A stretch of 64,000 nt of DNA from the NCBI GenBank assembly GCA_964036155.1, contig OZ038422.1, positions 78,267,201 to 78,331,200 of the forward strand, in the 5' to 3' direction. How positions within the stretch are numbered: position 1 is the first letter of the stretch; every line of letters begins with the position of its first letter. This document shows, in pieces, positions 37,952 through 48,700 of the stretch. The DNA is from Diploscapter coronatus (Eukaryota; Nematoda; Chromadorea; Rhabditida; Rhabditidae). The position numbers and the translations under genes were made by a program. The notes beneath the pieces are model-generated. The model searched no databases. It had not been told where the DNA came from and worked only from the letters and a program-made list of their open reading frames with translations.

Positions 37952-38839
37952 ATCTATCAGTCGTGAATGATCCGATGAAAAGTCCAAGTTCAATAATAAA
38001 TTGGAACTAAGAACGATTTAACTCAACGTAATTTATGCGTATTCACACTGATCCATATGAATCCGCAGTCGTGAATTACGGATCTATGTGGGTTAACATG
38101 CGGATCCACAGTTTTTTGCAGATATAAACCAGGGCTGTGCGAAGTCAGTTTCGCAAAGTCGAAGTTCGTGCACCCCCCTTATTAGCATTCATTCTCATCG
38201 ATCCGCAAACCAATTTTGCACTGTGGATCCGCATGCTACCCCGCACGGATCCGCAGTTTGAACGCTAAGAAAACCGTACTGAATGCAAATTAAGGAATGT
38301 CGATTCTTGAATCTTCTCCCCATCCTCTCGTGTGTCCAGTATCTATAAAATCGCTGGTTAAAAATCATGATTCGAAATGTCTATTATGCCTAAAATGAAC
38401 TATCGATTAGAAAGCGAAATGAAGTAGCCTGATGAAAATGTGAGACTGTGACCTAGAATAGACATTTCCGCTCAATCTACTCAAATAATATAACGAACAA
38501 GTTGTAATGTAAAGGAGACAACTGCTTAGAAATTGACTTTTCAGACATTCATGATGCGTTAAATTCGCTCAATAGAATGAGAAAATGAAATGAGAAGTTT
38601 GTCGAAAACTGTTTTGGAATAATAATGGCTATTTATAACGGTATTGATGAATTATCGACGAAAACACGATTTCAAGAAGTTGATCGGGATCACTAAATGT
38701 GTAAAAAGAACAATAATTCTATGAAAGTATGTGGTTCAACGGTTCCACTTCTGACTTTTCGAAATTCATGTAAAATTAATTATCCAGAAAACTGATATTA
38801 GAGAAAATTTATTAAAATGCATCAAAACTGAAAAAAAAA
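37952..38839. other. Intergenic with GGATCCGC-rich element
   Basis: This stretch lies between Nudix copy B and the 3' end of secreted-protein copy 2. It contains an inverted-repeat element at about 38049-38259 (listed separately) and no supported gene. Confidence 0.55.
38049..38259. repeat. Inverted-repeat element with repeated GGATCCGC-like words
   Basis: CATGCGGATCCACAG at 38097-38111 is the exact reverse complement of CTGTGGATCCGCATG at 38221-38235. Within about 210 bases, related words (AATCCGCAG, CGGATCT, CGGATCC, GATCCGCAA, CGGATCCGCAG) occur at least six times in both orientations. This is consistent with a degenerate MITE or an array of binding-site-like repeats. Confidence 0.6.
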
Positions 38840-40355
38840 CTATCCGATCATCGTAGGGTTGAGTCGATTGTTCTGTAGTCGTTCCATCATCTTATTCTTC
38901 GGCACGAGGAACAGGTTCACGTTTGGCACCTAAAATAACAATTTAGCTTCATAAATCTAAAATATTGAAGATGAGATAGAACTTGAAGAAAAAGGTGAAA
39001 AATTTGCAAACTTACGACATGACCGTATTGCATATGACGATCAGCCCTAAAATTTCTTATAGTTGTGAATCGAAGCCAATTTTTTAAAATTATTCGACGG
39101 AAAATTATATTGACTCAAATTTAGAAGTAAATTGGACTTGTTTTAGATTCAAGATTTTTATCTGTGGCGTTGAATGATCAAAAACGATCATTATTGAACT
39201 TTAAATGCCAAATTTATGGGATTCGTCGCTTTTCTTGAATAAAGTTACACGAAAACTTACATGAAGTTGAGATACTTGAAGGTGTATGTTCCACGTTCAT
39301 TAGGATCGCTAAGAGTTAACGGAAACTCCATTCCACTATTCACAATTCCATTTCCGCCACATGAAAGCAGATTTGTAATCATTTGATTCGAAACTTTTAA
39401 CCTTTGAGCATGATCCTTCCATCGAAATCGAACAATTCATTAAGTCCTGGTAAAGGCAAGTCAAGATGCCCAGACACTTCGCGAATTTTCGATAGATCGT
39501 ATTCAGCGCCGACGGCACCCGCAGTAATAAAGGGCTGATACATTCCATCTGAATTTCATCTTCTTATCCTTTGTCCTACATTGACTCAAGAAAATGGGTT
39601 AAAAGTTCTTCAAATTGAGCGGCATTACGCAACCGCAATCAGAACCATCTTACCATTTCTTTCTAAGGGCGCGTCCGCGAATTGGTCAAAGTTCTTACGA
39701 ACTGACAGAAGATAATTATTTACTCCCTAAATATTGGAATAAAAATTTTGCGCTAAATTTCAAAATTTACATTTACGGCGAAGCCAGTTCCCCAGGAATC
39801 GACGAGATCTTCGTTGTAGACTGCAGCAACAGCGTGAGTGAATGGGTTGAAAGCGGATCTAATAATCACATTGTTTTTCTTCATGATATATGCGCCATAG
39901 AATAGAGTAATAAATGTATGCTTTATCCGTAAAACGAATGCCGGGAAGATACAACTCACTAATTTATAGGAATACGTGGAAGAGTTATTTATTTAAAATT
40001 GAAACATATCCAGACCTTCCTGTGAATTGAGCCATTTGGCCTGGCAAATGAACATCCGGGACGGCGAATGGTTTTTCACCGGCCTAAAAATTGCATGAAA
40101 AATCAAGAAACTCATCAAACCTTATCTCCGGCGATGTACAGATTAGGCAAGAACGGTGCCGATCTTTCGTCAGTCATTCCTGTAGGCAATTGCAGTAAGC
40201 CTAATCCTCTAGGTCGATCCCTCAAAAATGGAGCTAAAATGTGCTTATCGATACAAATTTTCAAATTTTTGCTTACCTCTACTTTCAGTAAGATCAAAAA
40301 ATCCCAAAAATGCAACAAAATGAAGAATAAAACATCGGTGTCGAATTTGGTTCAT
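38840..40355 (-). CDS. Secreted protein of unknown family, copy 2
   Basis: Nine exons encode 262 residues, exactly the length of copy 1: 40355-40277, 40233-40121, 40083-40016, 39858-39771, 39726-39654, 39548-39402, 39360-39261, 39046-39016, 38929-38840. The signal peptide MNQIRHRCFILHFVAFLGFF differs from copy 1, but the mature sequence is nearly the same from SRAPFLRDRPRG to NNRLNPTMIG. Compared with copy 1 it has an extra 44-bp intron (39727-39770) splitting FAVN from GVNN, and lacks the EVSG/HLDLP intron. The intron 39361-39401 ends TTTCAT, not AG, although the equivalent copy 1 intron ends ATCAG; no other AG gives the frame. Intron 3 has a GTCTGG donor. A TTTTAG site lies about six bases before the ATG. 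Confidence 0.75.
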
Positions 40356-40561
40356 TTAGTCTCTAAAATGCGAGTTGAATTGAAGAGAATTTCAAGGGGT
40401 AGCTTCTTCAGGATATCGAACAAAAACACAGGTCGAGGCAGGCTGATGGCTGATAGTGAAAGTGTCAGGTTCAAAGACAAGGAAAAGGCAAAACAGGTGG
40501 GTTGAGAGAAATCCAGATTTGGAGGACTAGTTGACGAATTCGCCGATTAGCTATTATCGAT

Positions 40562-41272
40562 ATGAAGCTGTTATTGATCGAGGTAGGAATTTGTTGAATT
40601 TGATAAATTTGGTATCTTGTTCGATTTTCAGGTTTTATTATTTTGCGTTATGAATTTGTTGAATGTGCTTGCGATAACTCGTGAAGAGCTGATAGATCAG
40701 TTGAAGTATGAACAGGATGCCGCGAATACGTTTGAACGACGCATCTATAGAAGGGTCAAGCCAGTTGCTTGGATCGCTGGAGAGTAAGTTTTGTTCAGTG
40801 ACGAATTGAAATTGACTACGACTCTAGAAAAAATCCGATTTCAGTTATTCTTAACTGATTTTGACTCTAATTTTAACACTGGAAAGACAATTTAATCAAT
40901 CCTGACTCCGAAAAAAATCATTTGCTAATTACGATCTCGACTCCGACCCGTCACTGGTCTTCTTACTTCAATTCCAGAGTTGAACTGTTCTAATATTGTG
41001 ATCAAAATAATGCTACTCTTTAGTAAAAAAGAAACTTTGAACGATATTCTATTTAGGCCAGTTTGGCCCCGAGTACTTGAGAAAGTGAAGTCAGAAGCCG
41101 AGTTATTCCTCGATGACGATAATTTTGCGTATCGGGTAACTCTTCAAAAATCATATGAAAGCCGTTGAAAATTCAGATAAAAACCCGCGATCCGGTTGAA
41201 TTGGTTCGGAAAATGGATCAGGAACGAAATTATCAGCGAGTTCTTGAATTCTTGAATCGATACACTAACTAA
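40562..41272 (+). CDS. Small secreted protein of unknown function (115 aa)
   Basis: Four phase-consistent exons (40562-40582, 40632-40783, 41057-41135, 41177-41272) encode 115 residues. The start MKLLLIEVLLFCVMNLLNVLA is a clear signal-peptide-like run. The rest is charged and helical-looking with no cysteine cluster (LIDQLKYEQDAANTFERRIY, VWPRVLEKVKSEAELFLDDD, ERNYQRVLEFLNRYTN). I recognise no family. The start lies 206 bp from the divergent start of secreted-protein copy 2, so the two may share a control region. A polyadenylation-like AATAAA follows at about 41309. Confidence 0.7.
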
Positions 41273-42408
41273 AGATCCCAGTTTTCAAATGTATTTCATT
41301 CGAAGTTTAATAAAGCTTGTTTTTCTTCTTCAAAAAATCGAATCTAGCTTCATCCAACGCTTAGATATTATCATACATTTAATCACGCTGACAATCTTAG
41401 TACTCATTACACATTGTCTGAGTTTCAAATCCTGATATCCCAAGTAGTTTTCAATGGATATACTTCAACATTGAATAAGAGATTTATTCTCTCGCAATCT
41501 CGATTCATATCCTTTGCATTGCTTTGTCCTTGCATTTGGCCTCTTGTTGCTCCTGCGTTGTTTCGTTTTAATAAAAGGTTGATTAGCACAGCTGTTCACT
41601 TGTCAGTCTTTTCATCTCTAAATTCTTGTGTCTCGCCAAATTTCTGCATCTTTTCCCCATTCAATTCTCGAAATCTTATTCTTCTTCCAAAAATTTATCT
41701 CTAAATTTTCTGCTTCTTTCGTTCAAAAATTTTCAAATACCCACCCTGACCTTTTCGCTGACTCTAGCATGCTCTATCTTTCTGTTCTGCTGCTCTGCTG
41801 ATATTTTCCTTCTGATATCCTTATCCCAAAAACCACTCTCAATCTCATTCATCCGTTTTACTTCTTTTTTATTTTACAATCACTTCTCGCACCTCAATTT
41901 TCCTCTTTCATTGATATTTCTTCTCGTGTGCGATCACAAAACGTCTGATGAGATTTCATCATTCGCCTATTCTCCGTTCTTTTCCAATTTTCTGACTTTA
42001 AAAAGTTGTTGTTCGTCTGAAATTTTACCTTCAACAGATACGAGTCATTTTGCAAAAATTCTCTATTTGTGTGGAACGTTTTTTTCCGATCATAATACGT
42101 ACACTTCTGACCAACTAGCAAAGACTGCCTAGTGGAACTGGCTTGGTTTCGGTAGTACGGATAATTCAACTGTAGCTCGCATTTCAATGAGTTGCACCGA
42201 TTTATTTCCGTATTTGCCGAAGATCGGTTGAAGAAGTATTTTTATAAATTCCTTCTGCAAAAACTAACACCTTTTATGAAGACCACTTTAATTGACAACT
42301 CACAATTCTTCCTATCATTTAGTCGTCACCCTTTATCGTAACAGTTTTGTCAAGTTCAGACTCGGAACCGACTTTAAGTTAATTCTCAGAAGATAGATTT
42401 TCAGAAAT
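41273..42408. other. Intergenic, pyrimidine-rich on plus strand
   Basis: About 1.1 kb, strongly C/T-rich on the plus strand. This bias creates long open frames (for example 168 codons at 41626-42132) with repetitive Ser/Phe/Leu composition and no domain. I regard these as compositional artefacts. The end of the stretch contains the dihydropyrimidinase 5' region. Confidence 0.55.
42403..42408 (+). other. Probable spliced-leader acceptor of dihydropyrimidinase
   Basis: ATTTTCAG ends at 42404, four bases before the ATG at 42409, with no upstream coding exon to pair with it. This is the classic nematode trans-splice arrangement. Similar unpaired sites precede RNF11-like (51367-51368), PP2A (60132-60133), ATAD3 (23639-23640), roadblock (24971-24972) and Arp1 (17090-17091). 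Confidence 0.55.
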
Positions 42409-44733
42409 ATGTCGATTCTGATAAAGAACGGAACGGTAGTGAACGAAGATGGAATGCATAAGGAGGATGTGCTCATCAATGATGGAATCATCGTGTATGG
42501 ATTTATATAAACCATGAAAAGTCAGAGAGAGGGAGAGAATATTTCAGCGCAGTTGGCAAGAACCTCGATGCTCCGGAGAATTGTCGAGTCGTTGATGCAA
42601 CTGATAAATTAGTGATGCCAGGTGGAATTGATCCACATACTCACATGCAGTTGCCGTTCATGGGAGAGGTAAGTGACTTCGAGTTGAATGAGTTGTGCAC
42701 AATGATAGTGCAAAAATGAAAGAGAATATTTGACCATCAGCATTTAGGTCGCCGTCGACGATTTCTATTCGGGAACTCGGGCAGCGCTGGCCGGAGGCAC
42801 GACTATGGTTTGCTAGGTTAAGACAAATCAAAGACAGTGAGCTTTTTAGATTATCGATTTCGTGATCCCAGCCAAAGATAGCACACCGATTGAAGCGTAC
42901 AAGACTTGGAGAGGATGGGCTGATCCGAAGGCGAGATCGATTTATCATAGAAGCATTGCCTATTTTTCACACAATTTAGGTCTGCTGCGACTACGCTCTG
43001 TCGATGGCAATCACTACATGGAACGACAAAATTAGAGACGAAATGACCGAAGTCACCAAGCCGGAATATGGTACACTTTGGCTAAAAATGAGTTCAGGGG
43101 AACACATTTCCAGGAATCAACTCGTTCAAGTTCTTCCTGGCCTATTCCGGCATGTTTATGGTTCGCGATGAAGAGTTCTATCAAGGTATGGAAAGTCTTT
43201 CTAAAACTAATCAATAAAAGATTTTAGGAATGATGCACTGCTCGAAAATCGGCGCTCTTGCTCGGGTGCATGCTGAAAACGGTTCGGTGATTGCGGAAAA
43301 GGCAAAGGCACTGCTCGCACAAGGTGTCACAGGCCCGGAAGGACATACACAGAGCAGGCCTGAGGAGGTTGAGCAGTTTTCCTATAATAAAAAAAGCTAA
43401 ATTCAGCTAGAAGCAGAAGCGACGAACCGTGCTTGTGTTATGGCTTCACAGGCAAACTGCCCTCTGTACGTGGTTCACGTCATGAGCAAAGGAGCTGCCA
43501 GAGCCATTTCTTATCATCGATCAAAGGGTACTTCATATTTTTCAACGAGCTTCATGAAAATATCTTAGGTGCCATAATTTTTGGCGAACCTATCGCAGCG
43601 GGTCTAGGGACTGATGGACATCACTATTACGATAAGGTATCGCTTTTCTTCTCATAACATTTTTCGAGTTCCATATTAGGACTGGCTTCACGCAGCTCGG
43701 TATGTGATGTCGCCACCCTTGAGTCGAGATAAATCCACACCTGAGGCATTGATGGATCTCTTGGCCGCGTAAGGATATGAAATATGTCGTACTTTTTTTG
43801 ATAATAGCAATTTTAGAGGTGAACTTCACCTGACAGCAACAGATAACTGCACGTTCAATTGTCATCAGAAGGAGTTGGGCAGGTATGTTTCAAGGACTAC
43901 ATAAAATGAGAAATACCTTGTGAGCCATAGTAGATATGTGTCAAACGTTGAAACTAAAGTTGCCAAAATGTTTCTCAAATAATAATATCTTTGATGTCTG
44001 AAACGTAATTTCACAGCTAATTCATTTAGAAATGATTTTACGAAAATTCCGAATGGTGTGAATGGAGTAGAGGACAGAATGGCAGTTGTTTGGCACAAAG
44101 GCGTCAACACGGGAAAAATCGACCCGATGAGATTCGTCCAGATTACGAGGTTTTATGTCCAATTTCTAGAAATGCTAAAAATTTTATTTCCAGCTCAACC
44201 GCCGCAAAAATCTTCAATCTTTATCCACGTAAAGGTAGAATTGCCGTAGGTAGCGATGCGGATATTGTTATTTGGAATCCGATCGATACGAAGACCATCT
44301 CCAAAAACACTCATCATCACGTAAATTTTGAATCTCGAAAAAATCGATTTTTCTTTAAATTTTAGGCCTGCGATTTCAACATTTTCGAAGGAATGGAAGT
44401 CCGAGGCTTCGCGGAAACGACGATTTCGAGGGGAAAGGTCGGTATATTTTATAATCTACATCGATGAATTTCTCCGTTATTAGGTTGTCTGGGAAAACAA
44501 TGAACTTCACGTGGAAGCTGGAGCAGGAAAATTCATATCCGCTGAGCCGTTCTGCCCCTATGTTTTTAGCTCTGTACCGCACAGAGCGAAAGTAACTATT
44601 GAGATTTTAGGACTTTTTCAAATATTAGTTCTAGATGATGGCTCCTCGAATGGTGGTTAGAGAGCATGAGAGAGTCGCCGAAATCACGATGAACCAAGAA
44701 ATTCGGGCGCAGAATCAGGAAATGTCGACGTGA
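42409..44733 (+). CDS. dhp: Dihydropyrimidinase
   Basis: Sixteen exons encode 506 residues: 42409-42494, 42548-42668, 42748-42807, 42850-42930, 42980-43070, 43114-43185, 43228-43367, 43407-43527, 43569-43636, 43680-43768, 43817-43882, 44030-44149, 44194-44320, 44366-44437, 44484-44591, 44635-44733. The enzyme hydrolyses dihydrouracil and dihydrothymine in pyrimidine breakdown; related CRMP proteins have lost the metal site. Catalytic features are kept: GGIDPHTH (zinc ligands H59, H61), NSFKFF (K152, the residue carboxylated in the family), RVHAENG (H185), VVHVMSKGA, and LTATDNCTF (catalytic aspartate). It is therefore probably an active hydrolase, not a CRMP. Intron 4 looks GC-AG (AAG|GCGAGA); intron 14 has a GTCGGT donor. 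The C-terminus is shorter than in vertebrate homologues. Confidence 0.96.
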
Positions 44734-45744
44734 TAAATAAAAAAGAATGAAATATTCATGGATTTCATAAAAGTGCCATGCTAACAAAGTTGCCTAATTT
44801 CGAGTGTAATTAAAATTTTATGGCACGTATACATCAAATTTATCGACTATTTTATTTCAAATTATTATAATCATCGTTTGAAACTTGTCACTACTTGGTT
44901 TTTGATTAGACGGTGCATAATGATCATGACTTGATTCGACTACATAACAAATTGAATAGGCAAAGATATTGTGACTAAATAATTGACCAACTAGAGGATG
45001 AAAATAAAAATAAAACCGTTTAGAATTGTGATATTGTAGATGACTGATAACTTGAAACGAAATAAAAGGAACTTCTTCTTTCTCATCCCTCCTTTGAGCA
45101 TTGCTTGTTTGGCCACATTTATTTTTTTTCTTTTCTTTGCTCTTTATTAAGCAGAATTGACGTGATTCGCGCCACAAGCACTTGCTAATTATTTTTCTCT
45201 ATCTATAATAATATAAATTAATCGATAATTGCCTTAAAAGCAGTAAAAAAACAAAGAAATCGCCTAATAAACAAATGCTCGTCTCTCACGCATCCGAGGT
45301 ACATAGAAGGGGGGAAGGAAAAGAAGCACGCTCCCCTTTTATCTCGTCTCAAGTAGTCATTGATTCACAATGAATATCTATTCTTAGAAATAATTAGATA
45401 AATTTCACAGATGAGCAAAGTTAAAGCGGAATCTCATAAAAATTGCTGGCAAAAAGCGTCGATGAAGGGAAATTGTCATTTGAAAAAACTAATATTAAAA
45501 ATTAAAAAAAAAAAAAGACATTTTAAAATTATATAAGTACGTAATTACGTGGCATTTCTTTCCTTTTTCTAATTTGATTATACGATCAGATTATTATCGC
45601 ATTCTAGAAGCTCTATAATTGTAGCTGACAATGATTTTGTCGAGTTAGATAAATTAAAATAAAGAAGAATATCAAAGAAAAAAATAAAGATGAAATAATA
45701 ATAAAATGCTACCTTCGTTCCGAATTTGTATGCTTCAAATCTCA
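44734..45744. other. Intergenic, convergent 3' ends
   Basis: This 1 kb between the 3' end of dihydropyrimidinase and the 3' end of the RRM/F-box/LRR gene is AT-rich, with poly-A runs near 45500. AATAAA occurs just after the dihydropyrimidinase stop. No gene is supported. Confidence 0.55.
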
Positions 45745-48700
45745 TTATTTCATCAGTCCCAACTCCTTTGCTTCTCGCTCGGCCCATTTCTTCAACTCTT
45801 CCACATCCTCTATGGGAGATTCCTCCTCGCCGCAAATCGCGTCGATGTAAAATGAACCTGTCAATTCTTGAAATTAGGAAAAAGAACAAAAGAATGTGTC
45901 TACGTTGCGCAGTGAGCTTCTCAAACTCGTCCTCGTTGTCAGAATTATCGGCGGATTGAGACGTTCCTGAAAATTAATCTTCTTTTTCAAAGAAAAATTA
46001 TGACTGATTTGGCATGTTTCAGAAATATGGAATAAGAATTGATCCTCAAATAATGCATTGGTTGATTCACAATTCCCATTAACAATACAAAAATGTAAAG
46101 AAAATGAAAATGCGGCATAGAAGTTCAATTTTTCATCTACGTTTCAGAAAAAAGAAATCAAATTCTGACCCATTTTGAGTACACTCGGACCCTCACTGGG
46201 CAAGTGGACAAGTGAAGAATAGTCGCTCAAATCAACCACGACTCGCGAGCCTCGCACACTCAGAGAGGACGACTCGGCTGCTGTCCCGCCGATTACGATC
46301 GTTATTTGGGGCTTCTGAAAACTTGAATATTTTTGTGGAAAAAGGAGTATTCTAATTCTCAATTCATAAATATGGAGAAAAATCTCACATTATCGCCCGA
46401 TGGGAAAGCTTTGATGAAATTCTGGATGGCTTCCGTCGTAATCTGAAAAAAATCAAAAGAATTATTAAAAATCAGTATTTTCAAAAGGAAAAAAATGAAA
46501 CTGAAATAATTACCAGGATAGAGCCGCTCAAATCGACGTGTTTGACGTTGTGGCACTTGGCCATTTGGAAAACAGCGTCATTCGACAGGAAAGTGCAGTT
46601 CCTGAGCTGAAGCAATTCGAGCTGCTTGCAGTCTGTCAGAATGTCCCAGATCGAGGACGAAGAAACTGCAGCAAGGAATGAAACGTCCAACTCAAAATAG
46701 AAAGATATATTTCAGGGAAAGAACGAAAATGAAATTAGCATTGAATGATAATATATTGAATTTCTCATTTTCTAAATTTAAAAGTTATACTGAATTCGAA
46801 ATCCTGATAAGTTTCAAAATGAATAATTAATGACAAAAAATCTCAGAAATTAGTTCACAATATTTTTACAAGTCGTATGCAATGATAGAGAGAAAAGACG
46901 CGAATTATCACATGCCAATATCAATAAATTGAAACATAGAAATGATTTTACCTGACTGAGATTGGTCAATTTGGAAATTGAATTGATTCCCTTGGCAGAT
47001 ATGCTCTGGTCAGTGCCTGCATTCGCGAGACTCAACGCTGTTAGACTCTTCAGTTCGCAAGAAATCGCTTCCAGCAAACGATCGTCCACCAACGGGTTGA
47101 AATCCAGACTGAAATTTTCTTTCTAAAATATTTTCTTAAATCATAGAATGTTTTGGGAAGATTTCGTATTCAAAAACACGAGAAATTTACAACAAGAGCA
47201 AAATTGAAGAGAAGCAATGACAAGATACAGACAAATTTTACAAATAAGAAGGAAAAAACTGACGCCAATTCCGTAAGCGAATGAATATGTGAGATGTGGA
47301 GCAGTCCAGTCGAAGTCAGAGCTGAGAATCTGTCGCCGCACAGAGTCAGGGCCTGTAGATCGGCCATCATGCGGGAAATCATGCTCAAATTTATCATTTT
47401 GTTGTTTTATAATAGGTGGATGTAGCCTAATAGAATACTAGAAGTTTCTAAACTATCAATACCATTTTATGTTTTAATGCAGAAAATGTATCAACAGTCG
47501 CCTCTAACTTTGATATGATTAGAATTTTGATAAGATAGTTTTATGCTTGAGTAAAATCAATATCAGGGAAATTATTCCTATTCAAAATGGGAATGAAACA
47601 TTTCATTTGGTCGCTGGAAAACTACCTCAAATTCTCGTCGCTGATTCTATAGCATTCATTGGCGCGCAACTCCTTGAGTCCTGGCGCGAAAGTGCACAAA
47701 TCTTCGAATGCCATCGCGTCGATTTGGTAAGAGCCGTCCAAATACAACTGAAAAATCACTTAATTGAAAAATAGTATATTTGTAGAAAAGGAAGTTTCAA
47801 AATTTCACGCAAGTTAGATAAAAATCTTGAGCCAATGTTTTGCATAAAAATCTAGACCTCACAAGCTCTCCAGGAAAAGTAAATTTCAAAGTCATCCGAA
47901 TCTCTACCTGTTCAAGTTCAGGCCCGACTAGTTTGAAGCACCTGCCGTGAAGTCTCCGCGCGCCCCGGAAATCCACGAATTTCACGCTTCTTCCGCAGCC
48001 CTTGAGCAAGAACCAGAATGCCTGCAAATCAAAATATTGACTCTTTTCGCGGCGAAAAACACCTTATCCGAAGCATTTGCCATATCGATGTAGGAGATTT
48101 TCTCGAGTGTCGGCAGGGCTTCGCTCAACTCGTTCAGTTCGGAGGGGGATGATGCCAGACCGGATATGTTCAGCTGAAAAACAACTTTCCTCAATTTTTT
48201 AACGTTATATTTTTAAATTTTTCAAAAGTTCCAATGCTAAAAATCACCCTTGATTCATATATGTTTCATAAATCTAACAAAAAATTCGGTCGATTAAAGC
48301 AAGTAATGACTGTTGTAGTGTGCTTTCACAAAAATACTGAATTTAGAAATAGCTAAAACAAGCTCACATCTATCAAATTAGGACAGAGTGAAGAAATCAA
48401 CTGGAGTGCCGAACCGTTCATGAGGTGCGAGATTCCGGATAAGTTCAAGGACTTCAGATATAAACCGCCACGGCGTAACAGGGCCTGCAGAATAAACTAT
48501 TATTAAAAAAAAACCATTTAGAATTAACCTTCAAATGACTATTCCTTATGGATCCCTGGCCTTGGAAAAAGCGTGCAAATCCATAGGTCTCCCTAGCGAG
48601 AATCAGCGTGTTGATGTGGGACCAGGACTAAAATTTAGAGATAACTACTCGAATTATCAGATAATTAAGGTTATTCGAAGTGAATTACTCTCATAGACAA

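Noticed and set aside
40068..40505. 145-codon open frame on the plus strand opposite secreted-protein copy 2
   Set aside because: It is antisense to phase-consistent exons of the minus-strand gene and has no independent support.
41626..42132. 168-codon open frame on the plus strand
   Set aside because: The DNA is strongly pyrimidine-rich, which suppresses stops and gives repetitive Ser/Phe/Leu; no start or splice support.
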